Source of the DNA: RGIG5612 sp045599965
GTDB taxonomy: Bacteria; Bacillota; Clostridia; Lachnospirales; Lachnospiraceae
NCBI GenBank assembly: GCA_045599965.1
Contig: JAZRXA010000053.1
Span: forward strand, 1 to 23,531
DNA: 23,531 nt
Direction of reading: 5' to 3'
The notes under the pieces were generated by a model that worked only from the letters and a program-made list of their open reading frames with translations, ran no database searches and had not been told where the DNA came from. Positions 8,028 to 15,740 of this stretch are shown piece after piece (positions within the stretch are counted from its first letter, which is position 1; every line of letters starts with the position of its first letter). The position numbers were made by a program, and so were the translations under genes.

Positions 8028-9203
8028 ATGGAATTTACAGTAGAAAATGGTGTACTTACTATTAAATTAGTTGGTAGAATTGACACTTCTAATGCGCAAG
8101 AAACTGGCGCTAAACTACAACAGATTATAAGTGAAAACGAGCACAGTGAACTTCTTTTAGATGCTGACCAATTAGAATATATTTCTAGTGCGGGACTAAG
8201 AGTTGTTCTTGCACTTAAGAAGACTGAAAACAATATGAAAATTCTAAATGTGTCTTCAGAAGTTTATGAAATTTTTGAGATGACAGGTTTTTCAGAAATC
8301 ATTGATGTTGTAAAAGCCTACAGAAAATTATCTGTTGATGGTTGTAAAGTAATTGGCCAAGGCGCTAAAGGAACAGTTTATAGATATGATGAAGACATCA
8401 TCGTTAAAGTTTATAACGATTTTGTTGACTTAGATAAAATTAAAAAAGAAAGAGAACTTGCTAAGAGTGCTTTTGTAATGGGTATTCCAACAGCAATCCC
8501 TTATGACATTGTTAAAGTTGGAGATAAGTTTGGTTCTGTTTTCGAACTTTTAGATGCCAAGTCTTATTCACAACTTATTGATGAAGATCCAGATAACTTT
8601 GATAAATATGTTGGTGAGTTCGTAGACCTTCTTAAAATTATTCATAGTACGGAAGTTGTTAAACCAGATATCCCTAGTATAGAAGATTGGGTTGGAAGAT
8701 GGAAAGGTCGCGCTCTTCCATGTTTCGATGAAGCAAAACAACAAAAGATTGAAGCGTTACTAGATGGCATAGAAAAGAGAACAACTATGATTCATGGTGA
8801 TTATCATACGAATAATGTTATGTCATTTAATAACGAAACTCTTTTAATCGATATGGATACATTAGCATACGGTAACCCTGTATATGAACTTGCTAATGTA
8901 TATATGACAATGGTTGGATTTGGTGAAAAAGATAAAAGTTTAATTGAAAACTTCTTAGGAATTCCTTGCGAAAAAGCTAATAAAGTTTGGAATAAGTTTA
9001 TCGTTTTATATACTGGAATAGAAGAACCAGAAAAAATAGAAGAAGTTGAAAATAAAGTAAAATTAATTTGCTATTTCCATTTAATGAGTCACTTTATTAA
9101 TCACGGATATAATGGTGATGAAGAAGCAACACAAGAAATAATTAAATACTATCAAGAAAAACTTGAGGAGCTCTTAGAAAAAGTAGACACATTAAATCTA
9201 TAA
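8028..9203 (+). CDS. STAS (anti-anti-sigma) domain fused to an APH-fold phosphotransferase
   Basis: 391 residues in two parts. Residues 1-100 are a STAS domain with the motif Y-I-S-S-A-G-L-R (51-58); Ser53 or Ser54 is the likely phosphorylation site for the upstream RsbW-like kinase. Residues ~105-391 are an aminoglycoside-phosphotransferase-fold kinase: glycine-rich loop I-G-Q-G-A-K-G-T-V-Y (109-118), Lys127 (VKVYN), the catalytic HGDYHTNN (256-263) with Asp258, and the metal-binding L-I-D-M-D (273-277). I recall this kinase part from a family first described as paralogous proteins in Fibrobacter (TIGR02172), function unknown. No evidence supports antibiotic resistance. Ribosome site AAGGGG sits 7 bases upstream. 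A terminator follows the gene. Domain calls are firm; the joint function (phosphorylation-gated kinase activity) is inference. Confidence 0.88.
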   Translation: MEFTVENGVLTIKLVGRIDTSNAQETGAKLQQIISENEHSELLLDADQLEYISSAGLRVVLALKKTENNMKILNVSSEVYEIFEMTGFSEIIDVVKAYRKLSVDGCKVIGQGAKGTVYRYDEDIIVKVYNDFVDLDKIKKERELAKSAFVMGIPTAIPYDIVKVGDKFGSVFELLDAKSYSQLIDEDPDNFDKYVGEFVDLLKIIHSTEVVKPDIPSIEDWVGRWKGRALPCFDEAKQQKIEALLDGIEKRTTMIHGDYHTNNVMSFNNETLLIDMDTLAYGNPVYELANVYMTMVGFGEKDKSLIENFLGIPCEKANKVWNKFIVLYTGIEEPEKIEEVENKVKLICYFHLMSHFINHGYNGDEEATQEIIKYYQEKLEELLEKVDTLNL

Positions 9204-9213
9204 GATTAAACCC

Positions 9214-9246
9214 AAAAAAGGGCATCGCAAGGTGCCCTATTTTTAT
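9214..9246 (+). terminator. Rho-independent terminator after the STAS-kinase gene
   Basis: 8-bp stem AGGGCATC/GGTGCCCT (9219-9226 with 9231-9238, one G-T pair) closed by a GCAA tetraloop and followed by ATTTTTATT. An A-run precedes it. Confidence 0.9.
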
Positions 9247-9290
9247 TATTCATGGAAGAATCAAGAGCACTAAAAAGAGAAGACCAGGTT

Positions 9291-10649
9291 ATGGATATGA
9301 CTGTAGGTACACCCTACAAAGTCATTATAAAGTTTGCCATCCCACTTTTTTTAGGAGAACTCTTTCAACAACTCTATAACGCAGCCGATACTTTTATAGT
9401 TGGAAAATTCTTAGGCACAGAAGCCTTAGCTGCAGTAGGTTCATCAGGAAATTTAATATTCTTATTTAATAGTTTTTTTATTGGACTTGGTTTAGGAGCC
9501 GGAATAGTAATTGCAAGATTTTTTGGCGCTGGTGATGAAAAAAATGTTTCTAAAGCTATCCATACAACCGTTACATTTGGCCTTTTATTAGGAATACTTA
9601 TGTCAGTACTGGGCGTAATCTTTTCGCCAGGCATATTAAAACTTATGCAAACGGACGAGGCGGTTATGCCGCTAGCAGTTTCTTACTTTAGAGTTTATTT
9701 TGCAGGCTCTATAACAGTTGTTATGTATAACTTCTTAAAAGGCATAATGAATGCAGTAGGGGATTCTAAAAGACCGCTTTACTATCTTATATGTTCATCG
9801 CTTTTTAATATAGCTTTAGACTGCTTATTTGTAGGAGCTTTCCATTGGGGAGTCTGGAGCGCAGCTTTAGCAACTGTTATTTCGCAGTTATTAAGTTGCA
9901 TACTTTGTTCACAGCACCTTTTAAGAAAGGGACATGTTTACACAGTAACTATTAAAAAGCTAAGAATGCACAAAGAAGTGCTTAGGCTTATCGTTAGATA
10001 TGGAGTTCCAACAGGAGTTCAAAACTCTGCAATAGCGTTAGCTAACGTAATAGTTCAAACGCAGATAAATGGATATGGAATGTTTGCGATGGCGGCCTAC
10101 GGAGCATGTTCCAAAATAGAAGGATTTGCCTTTATACCAGTTACAAGTTTTACTATGGCTATAAGTACTTTTGTTGGACAAAACTTAGGTGCTAAAAAAT
10201 ATGATAGGGCAAAGAAAGGCTCACGTTTTGGAGTTTTGTCGGCAGTTATTATTGCTGAAATAATTGGAGTACTATATTTTACATTTGCTCCAAGCATAAT
10301 AGGTCTTTTTGATAACTCACCAGAAGTTTTATATTATGGACTTATACAGGCAAGGACGATGACACTGTTTTATGCGATATTAGCTTTCTCACATGCGATT
10401 GCATCTGTTTGCAGGGGAGCAGGAAAGGCTTTTGTTCCTATGTTCGTTATGCTCTCAGTTTGGTGCGTATTTAGAACAGCTTATATATTTACGATATCTT
10501 ACTTTTTCCACGACATAAGGCTAGTTTACTGGGCTTATCCGATAACGTGGGCAATAAGTTCGATTATATATTTGATATATTACCTAAAGTCCGATTGGGT
10601 GCATGGATTTGAACAGCAAAGTAGTAAAAGAAAATTATTTAGCAAATAG
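9291..10649 (+). CDS. MATE family multidrug/metabolite exporter
   Basis: Na+- or H+-coupled efflux protein with 12 predicted membrane segments in two MATE halves. The start M-D-M-T-V-G-T-P and L-F-Q-Q-L-Y-N-A-A-D-T-F-I-V-G block is typical of the clostridial NorM/DinF-like branch; 452 residues from this start. An in-frame ATG at 9252 would add 13 residues but lies six bases after the terminator T-run with no ribosome site; the ATG at 9291 has an AGAGAAG stretch about ten bases upstream, so I prefer it with moderate confidence. The Nudix gene follows eight bases after the stop. No separate promoter is visible between the terminator and this gene; read-through or a promoter inside the previous gene is likely. 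Substrate not readable. Confidence 0.9.
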   Translation: MDMTVGTPYKVIIKFAIPLFLGELFQQLYNAADTFIVGKFLGTEALAAVGSSGNLIFLFNSFFIGLGLGAGIVIARFFGAGDEKNVSKAIHTTVTFGLLLGILMSVLGVIFSPGILKLMQTDEAVMPLAVSYFRVYFAGSITVVMYNFLKGIMNAVGDSKRPLYYLICSSLFNIALDCLFVGAFHWGVWSAALATVISQLLSCILCSQHLLRKGHVYTVTIKKLRMHKEVLRLIVRYGVPTGVQNSAIALANVIVQTQINGYGMFAMAAYGACSKIEGFAFIPVTSFTMAISTFVGQNLGAKKYDRAKKGSRFGVLSAVIIAEIIGVLYFTFAPSIIGLFDNSPEVLYYGLIQARTMTLFYAILAFSHAIASVCRGAGKAFVPMFVMLSVWCVFRTAYIFTISYFFHDIRLVYWAYPITWAISSIIYLIYYLKSDWVHGFEQQSSKRKLFSK

Positions 10650-10657
10650 AGGTTATT

Positions 10658-11212
10658 ATGAACGAATATAAAGATTTAGAAGAAAAAACAATTTCATCAG
10701 AAGAAATATATAAAGGAGCACTACTTCATATTTTTAAGGACGAAGTTGAACTTCCTAATGGTGATAAAACTGCGAGAGAGCATTTTATTCATGGTGGAGC
10801 AGCGGCAATCGTTGCGCTAACAGACGATGAAAATATTATTATGGAAAAGCAATTTAGATATCCATTTCATCGCGTTATTACGGAAATTCCAGCTGGAAAA
10901 CTAGACAGTCCACAAGAAGATAGGCTTAAGGCAGCAAAAAGGGAATTTTTAGAAGAGACGGGTTATACAGCAAAGAATTGGGTATGCCTAGGAGACTTTT
11001 ATCCTTCAGTTGCGTATACAAACGAAGTAATAACTTGCTATCTAGCAACGAATCTAGAAAAAGGCGACCAAAAATTAGATGAAGATGAATTCTTAAATGT
11101 TTTTGAGATGCCGTTTAAGGAAGCTGTTAAAGAAGTGCTAGAAGGCAAAATAAATGACGGCAAAACTATTGCCGCCATCTTAAAAGCATATTTTTATCTT
11201 AAGGAATTATAA
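10658..11212 (+). CDS. Nudix hydrolase, ADP-ribose pyrophosphatase-like
   Basis: 184-residue Nudix enzyme, probably splitting ADP-ribose or a related nucleoside diphosphate sugar. The Nudix box runs from Gly80 to Tyr103: E-I-P-A-G-K-L-D-S ahead of R-E-F-L-E-E-T-G-Y, with E-E at 99-100 as metal ligands. The spacing between the first Gly and first Glu is six residues rather than five (SPQE insertion); I believe this occurs in some relatives. The gene starts eight bases after the MATE gene (site AGAGG), so the two are probably co-transcribed. Its end overlaps the convergent Na/Pi gene by six bases. Substrate specificity is inferred from family resemblance. Confidence 0.9.
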   Translation: MNEYKDLEEKTISSEEIYKGALLHIFKDEVELPNGDKTAREHFIHGGAAAIVALTDDENIIMEKQFRYPFHRVITEIPAGKLDSPQEDRLKAAKREFLEETGYTAKNWVCLGDFYPSVAYTNEVITCYLATNLEKGDQKLDEDEFLNVFEMPFKEAVKEVLEGKINDGKTIAAILKAYFYLKEL

Positions 11213-12997
11213 AGAAAGCATTCCAAAATATTTCTCGTGAGCTTCTTTATAGGCTTTTTCGAATTGATTATCTTTTCCTTGGTGAAGTGAAGTAATATAT
11301 GTATGAGCTAGAGTAGCAACTTCAGGGTTAATTCTAGCGACTACAGCTATACCTACGTTTGAACATGTATCGGAAATTCTTTCTAGGTTTGATAAAACAT
11401 CCAAAAAATAAATTCCTATATGGCTAGAGCATTCACCGTTACGAAGTCTTCTAAGGTGATTGTCATGAAGAGCATTTACAAGGTCGTCCATAACATCTTC
11501 TAAAGGCTCGATAGCTTTAGCAGATTCAATATCTCTAGTTGTAAATGCAAGATAAGTAAGGTCTAAAATTCTGTTTAATAGTTCGGTAGTAACTTTTAAC
11601 TCATCTTTTGCTGTGTCAGAAAAGCTTGAGTTTGCTTCATAAAGAGTTGTTGCAGATTCACAAATGTTCATCGCATGATCACCTAAACGTTCAAAAGAAG
11701 TAGCTAGCTTATTATACTGATCTAATATTAAGATATGTGAATCATCAGTTATATGCTGAGAAAGCTGCATCAAATACTCGCACAATCTATCTGTTAACAT
11801 ATCAATATTATTTTCTTCATCTTCAATCCCTTTAGCGATTTTAGAATCGTATTCTTCAAGAAGAAGTACAGCTTTTTGAATATTATCAATAGAAGATTCG
11901 AGCATAGTTTTTAATACATCGAAACAACTATTAAAAGCGATAGCAGGAGTCTTAAAGAATACAGGGTTTAACTCACCAACAAGTGCATCATACTTGCCTT
12001 CAGGAGCACTTTTATCCTTAATAATAATCTTACTAAGTTTTTCGTAAACGCTAACAAGTGGAAGAAGCAAGATAGCGCAGCCAAGGTTAAAGATTGTATT
12101 AGTGTTTGCAATTGTTCCAGGACTCATAGTCATGTTCCAAAGACCATCAATAAGTCCAAAACCATTTAAGGCTAGCATAACGCCCAGCACTAAAACAGTT
12201 TCACTTAAATTAAATAATATATTTACAAGGCCGACTCTTCTAGCATCTGGCTTCGCACCGATAGAACAAACTATTCCAGTTGTGATACAATCGCCTAAAT
12301 AAATACCAACGATAACGATAAAAGCTGACTTAAACGGAATTGTTCCCGAAAGTGCAAACGCTTGCAAAATACCGATAGTAGCCGATGAACTTTGAAGCAA
12401 GAAAGCTACGCCGGCACCTACTAAGTAGCCAAGCCACATATTATCGCCAAGACTTTGGAATAATGAATCAATCATGCCGTTTTCAGATAGGACATTAACG
12501 GCAGCAGTCATATTAAGAAGACCTGAGAATAAAATACCAAATCCAATAGCAATGTTTCCAATTGTATTAGAGTTCTTAAACTTTAAGAACATAATACAAA
12601 TAATACCAACTATTAAAGCGATAGGCGCTAGGGTAGAAGGTTGGAAAATTCTAAGGACTGAGTTAGCTCCAGCTTCGACATCTAAAAGCCTGATGATTTG
12701 GCCGGTAACAGTTGTACCAACGTTAGCGCCAATGATTATTCCTAAAGAAGAACGCAAAGAAATAATTCCGGCAGCTACAAGTCCAGAAGTTAAAACAATA
12801 GTTGCGGTTGAGGATTGGATAATTGCGGTTACCCCAAGACCCAAGAGGAAGGCTTTAATAGGATTGTTAGTAACTTTCTCCATTACAACCTTTAAGGTTC
12901 CAGATGAACCTTCTTGGAGGGTGTCACCCATAAGTCTCATTCCGTAAAGGAACATCGCAAGTCCACCAAGTAATGATATTATGTCAAAAACGCTCAT
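11207..12997 (-). CDS. Na/Pi cotransporter with C-terminal PhoU-like domain
   Basis: 596-residue membrane protein. The N-terminal half carries the two inverted repeats of the Na/Pi-cotransporter family, each with the QSS signature (QSST 61-64 and QSSS 202-205). From about residue 345 the protein becomes cytoplasmic and helical, with PhoU-like segments (for example SFERLGDHAMNICESA and LSNLERISDTCSNVGIA). It imports phosphate with Na+, probably sensing phosphate state through the PhoU part. A terminator sits just upstream, overlapping the end of the lipoprotein gene; the ribosome site AAAGGAAAG falls next to its T-run. The 3' end overlaps the Nudix gene by six bases, with no terminator visible. 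High confidence in family. Confidence 0.94.
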   Translation of the reverse strand: MSVFDIISLLGGLAMFLYGMRLMGDTLQEGSSGTLKVVMEKVTNNPIKAFLLGLGVTAIIQSSTATIVLTSGLVAAGIISLRSSLGIIIGANVGTTVTGQIIRLLDVEAGANSVLRIFQPSTLAPIALIVGIICIMFLKFKNSNTIGNIAIGFGILFSGLLNMTAAVNVLSENGMIDSLFQSLGDNMWLGYLVGAGVAFLLQSSSATIGILQAFALSGTIPFKSAFIVIVGIYLGDCITTGIVCSIGAKPDARRVGLVNILFNLSETVLVLGVMLALNGFGLIDGLWNMTMSPGTIANTNTIFNLGCAILLLPLVSVYEKLSKIIIKDKSAPEGKYDALVGELNPVFFKTPAIAFNSCFDVLKTMLESSIDNIQKAVLLLEEYDSKIAKGIEDEENNIDMLTDRLCEYLMQLSQHITDDSHILILDQYNKLATSFERLGDHAMNICESATTLYEANSSFSDTAKDELKVTTELLNRILDLTYLAFTTRDIESAKAIEPLEDVMDDLVNALHDNHLRRLRNGECSSHIGIYFLDVLSNLERISDTCSNVGIAVVARINPEVATLAHTYITSLHQGKDNQFEKAYKEAHEKYFGMLSL

Positions 12998-13009
12998 GTA
13001 AGTCTTTCC

Positions 13010-13047
13010 TTTAAAGAAAAAATTAAGCGCAATAAATTATTGCGCTT
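13010..13047 (-). terminator. Terminator between the lipoprotein pair and the Na/Pi gene
   Basis: Perfect 9-bp stem (13025-13033 with 13039-13047; AAGCGCAAT/ATTGCGCTT), 5-base loop, then AATTTTTTCTTT on the minus strand. The stem overlaps the stop codon of the upstream lipoprotein gene. The Na/Pi start is only ~27 bases further on. Confidence 0.8.
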
Positions 13048-13453
13048 TTGTGTATTTAAAAGTTTCGGCTCCGTTAGCCTCACGTTTCATTGTAAGAATA
13101 TTATCTTTAATTGAATAGTTGTATTTAGTTATAATCTTGCCTAAGGTTTCGTCATCATAGTTAAGTAATAGATAACCATCTAGGGTTCCATAAGTAAAGG
13201 TAAGATCAAAAACAGTATCAACGCCAGTTCCATCTTCATTAAAAACCCATCCACCCATCTCAGCAAGGGTGTTTCCCTGGGCATCAATATAGTTCCATGT
13301 TCCGACGATTTCGGTATCTAAAGGAATATCAATTGTATCAGTACCAGTATTTCCAGAATCATCTAAAGGAGCAGGGTCCTTTTTATCGGAACATGCGCAA
13401 AGCAATGCTGTAACGCATAATATTGAAATTAAAATACAAATAAACTTTTTCAT
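13037..13453 (-). CDS. Small lipoprotein, paralog of its upstream neighbour
   Basis: 138-residue exported lipoprotein with a hydrophobic signal and lipobox L-L-C-A-C (Cys21 lipidated). The mature part has an acidic linker followed by a ~90-residue domain beginning V-G-T-W-N-Y and containing F-N-E-D-G-T-G. The same G-T-W ... G-T-G-V pattern appears in the gene just upstream, so the two are tandem paralogs. The pattern resembles small lipocalin-like or DUF5640-like beta domains of clostridial lipoproteins, but I cannot name a function. Start codon and the previous stop share one base (TAATG). Confident it is a real lipoprotein; function unknown. Confidence 0.82.
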   Translation of the reverse strand: MKKFICILISILCVTALLCACSDKKDPAPLDDSGNTGTDTIDIPLDTEIVGTWNYIDAQGNTLAEMGGWVFNEDGTGVDTVFDLTFTYGTLDGYLLLNYDDETLGKIITKYNYSIKDNILTMKREANGAETFKYTKAQ

Positions 13454-13845
13454 TATTTTGTCTTTTTATATTTATATGGAATTTGTGTTTCCTCAGTTAC
13501 TTCGGTAAGAGTAATTATGTCACCTTCGATAACATAGGTATAATCATATTCACCTAAACCACTATCGTATTTAATGTGAATTTGTCCCATGCCAGCAGCG
13601 TACTTAAAAGTCTCATCAAATAAGCCGTTAACACCAGTTCCGTTTTTCTCAAATGTCCAGTAGCAACCAAGTTGTTGATCTACAGGAAGTAAAGAATCAT
13701 CCCATGTTCCGACTAATTCATTATCAATCCAAAGTTGTTCTTTTTTTGGGGTTGTTTTCTTTTCTTCTTTCTTAAAAAGACTACAACCTACTAGAACTGT
13801 AGAACAAACTAAAACGATTGACAAAACTAAAAGAATTTTTTTCAT
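13453..13845 (-). CDS. Small lipoprotein, first of a tandem pair
   Basis: 130 residues, signal peptide with lipobox V-L-V-G-C (Cys21), a lysine-rich linker (KKEEKKTTPKKEQ), then a domain with V-G-T-W-D-D and F-E-K-N-G-T-G-V-N-G matching the downstream paralog. Ribosome site AGGAGA precedes the ATG. A good sigma-A promoter sits 38 bases upstream. Linker charge differs between the two paralogs (basic here, acidic downstream). Function not recognised; possibly a surface binding domain. Confidence 0.82.
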   Translation of the reverse strand: MKKILLVLSIVLVCSTVLVGCSLFKKEEKKTTPKKEQLWIDNELVGTWDDSLLPVDQQLGCYWTFEKNGTGVNGLFDETFKYAAGMGQIHIKYDSGLGEYDYTYVIEGDIITLTEVTEETQIPYKYKKTK

Positions 13846-13882
13846 CTTTTTTCTCCTGTATAAATTTATTATTTAAAGATAA

Positions 13883-13911
13883 ATTATAGTATAAATAACC
13901 TTAAATAACAA
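13883..13911 (-). promoter_or_regulatory. Sigma-A promoter for the lipoprotein pair
   Basis: Minus-strand -35 TTGTTA (13906-13911) and -10 TATAAT (13883-13888) with an ideal 17-base spacer. Confidence 0.7.
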
Positions 13912-13949
13912 CTATTACAATTTGTGGCTTTAAAGCGATAAAGTTTTTC

Positions 13950-13978
13950 TTGTTATTCAAAAATCCAAGTGTTAGAAT
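13950..13978 (+). promoter_or_regulatory. Sigma-A promoter for the aminotransferase
   Basis: -35 TTGTTA (13950-13955), 17-base spacer, -10 TAGAAT (13973-13978), 30 bases before the start codon. It diverges from the lipoprotein promoter. Confidence 0.7.
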
Positions 13979-14008
13979 ATAGAAAATTTTTATTATAGAG
14001 GTCTTGTT

Positions 14009-15211
14009 ATGAGCAAAGTAATATCTGAAGAAATGGAAAGACTTTTAGCTACAGGCTCAACTCTTCGAGCAATGTTTGAAGAGGGAAAGAAGATGAGAGC
14101 CGAGTTTGGCGATGACGATGTTTATGATTTCAGTTTAGGAAATCCAAACACCCCACCTCCACCAGAATTTAATGAAGCACTTATAGAAACAGTTAAAACA
14201 ACACCTTCTTTCATGCTTCACGGATATATGAGCAATGCAGGATATGAAGTTTCAAGACAAGCTATAGCAGATGATTTAAATAAGCGTTTTGGAACAAATT
14301 TTGCGATGCATAATATATCAATGACAGTAGGTGCAGCAAATGCACTAGTTGTTGCTCTAAAAATTTTAATTAATCCTGGCGACGAGGTTGTTGTTCTTGC
14401 ACCATTCTTTTTAGAGTATAGAAATTACATTTCAAATTTTGGCGGATTAACTAAAGTTGTTCCTCCTAATAAGCCAACCTTCAGGCCTGACTATAATGCG
14501 ATAAAAGCAGCTATTAATGAAAAGACTAGAGCGATTATTATTGATAATCCTAATAACCCTTCTGGAATTGTTTATAACGAAGAAGATATAAAAGTTATTG
14601 CAAACGTTTTAGAAGAAGCATCTAAGGAGTATAAAAGACCGATCTTTTTAATTTCAGATGAGCCTTATAGAGAAATAGTTTATGATGGAGTTGAAGTTCC
14701 ATTCCTTACAAAGTATTACAAGAACACTTTGCTATGCTACTCATTTAGTAAGTCTATGAGTATATCAGGAGAAAGAGTAGGATATCTTGCAATTCCGGAT
14801 GAGGCAGAAGAAAGCGAAAGAATAATTGCAGCATCCTCAATAGGAATAAGAGTTACAGGCTGCGTTAACGCACCATCTTTGCAGCAACTTGCAATAACAA
14901 AATGTTTAGGAAAGTTTACCGATATAAATATTTACGACAAAAATAGAAAAGCCTTAATGGGAGCCTTTGATGAGGCAGGCTTAGAGTATGTTAAGCCAGA
15001 AGGCACATTCTATATGTTCGTAAAGTCACCAATAGAAGACGATCATGAATTCGTTAGAATAGCAAAAGATAAATATCACGTGCTTTGTAGCGCGGGCGAT
15101 GCTTTCGATTGTCCGGGATATGTTAGATTTGCTTATTGCGTAGATTACGAAATGATAATGAGAGCAAAGGACAAAATAATTGCTCTCGGAAAAGAGTTTA
15201 GTTCAAAATAA
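14009..15211 (+). CDS. Class I/II PLP aminotransferase (aspartate aminotransferase-like)
   Basis: 400-residue fold-type I pyridoxal-phosphate enzyme that moves an amino group between an amino acid and a 2-oxo acid. Landmarks: N-P-N-N-P-S-G (180-186), S-D-E-P-Y (216-220), and S-F-S-K-S (245-249) with Lys248 as the PLP lysine; Arg256 follows as phosphate contact, and a C-terminal F-Y-M-F-V block fits substrate binding. Such clostridial members are usually annotated as aspartate aminotransferase, but specificity cannot be read from motifs. AGAGG site before ATG. It ends one base before the convergent trmL stop, leaving no room for a terminator. Sure of the family only. Confidence 0.93.
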   Translation: MSKVISEEMERLLATGSTLRAMFEEGKKMRAEFGDDDVYDFSLGNPNTPPPPEFNEALIETVKTTPSFMLHGYMSNAGYEVSRQAIADDLNKRFGTNFAMHNISMTVGAANALVVALKILINPGDEVVVLAPFFLEYRNYISNFGGLTKVVPPNKPTFRPDYNAIKAAINEKTRAIIIDNPNNPSGIVYNEEDIKVIANVLEEASKEYKRPIFLISDEPYREIVYDGVEVPFLTKYYKNTLLCYSFSKSMSISGERVGYLAIPDEAEESERIIAASSIGIRVTGCVNAPSLQQLAITKCLGKFTDINIYDKNRKALMGAFDEAGLEYVKPEGTFYMFVKSPIEDDHEFVRIAKDKYHVLCSAGDAFDCPGYVRFAYCVDYEMIMRAKDKIIALGKEFSSK

Positions 15212-15212
15212 A

Positions 15213-15740
15213 TTACCAGGTGTGATTATGAAGTTGACCTTTAGTTTCAAGGTCGAGATAGTTATTTTGGCGTAAAGCTTCATAAAGAACAATGGCAGCG
15301 GAGTTTGAAAGATTTAAGCTCCGCTGATTTTGTGCCATCGGGATTCTAATGCAATGTAAAGGATCTAAAAGCAAAGTTTCCTCAGGGATTCCGGCGCTTT
15401 CTTTTCCAAACATAATAAAATCTCCGTCGTTATATTTAACAGATGAATGGATTTGTTTTGATTTAGTAGTTGCCATCCAAAGAATATTTCCATTTTCATT
15501 TTTTCCAAAAGGTGGAATTAAATTATCAGCATTTTTTTCTAAAAAGTCATTCCATGAATCGTAAACAATAACGTCTAACTCGTGCCAATAATCCATGCCA
15601 GCGCGTTTTAAGTTTTTGTCATTCAAAATAAATCCCATAGGTTCTATTAAATGCAAACGAGAATTAGTGCATAAACATGTTCTGCCAATATTTCCAGTAT
15701 TAGCCGGAATTTCCGGTTCTAGTAAAACGATATTAAACAT
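15213..15740 (-). CDS. trmL: tRNA (cytidine/uridine-34 2'-O)-methyltransferase
   Basis: SPOUT-class enzyme that methylates the 2'-OH of the wobble base of leucine tRNAs, using S-adenosylmethionine. The three signature regions are visible: E-P-E-I-P-A-N-T-G-N-I-G-R (8-20), F-G-K-E-S-A-G-I-P-E-E, and the knot R-I-P-M-A-Q-N-Q-R-S-L-N-L-S-N-S. 175 residues, slightly longer than usual (~155-160) because of a C-terminal tail. It is the last gene of a yhaM-mutS2-trmL operon, sharing the base of a TAATG overlap with mutS2. High confidence. Confidence 0.94.
   Translation of the reverse strand: MFNIVLLEPEIPANTGNIGRTCLCTNSRLHLIEPMGFILNDKNLKRAGMDYWHELDVIVYDSWNDFLEKNADNLIPPFGKNENGNILWMATTKSKQIHSSVKYNDGDFIMFGKESAGIPEETLLLDPLHCIRIPMAQNQRSLNLSNSAAIVLYEALRQNNYLDLETKGQLHNHTW

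Noticed and set aside
8340..9203. Aminoglycoside resistance kinase
   Set aside because: Only the general APH fold is shared; fusion to STAS and pairing with an RsbW-like protein point to a regulatory or metabolic role.
9252..9290. Upstream ATG as MATE start
   Set aside because: Lies six bases after a terminator T-run, has no ribosome site, and the family starts nearer M-D-M-T-V-G. Not fully excluded.
10895..10966. Broken Nudix box as evidence of an inactive enzyme
   Set aside because: The one-residue insertion leaves the R-E-x-x-E-E-x-G core intact, and similar spacing probably occurs in related hydrolases.
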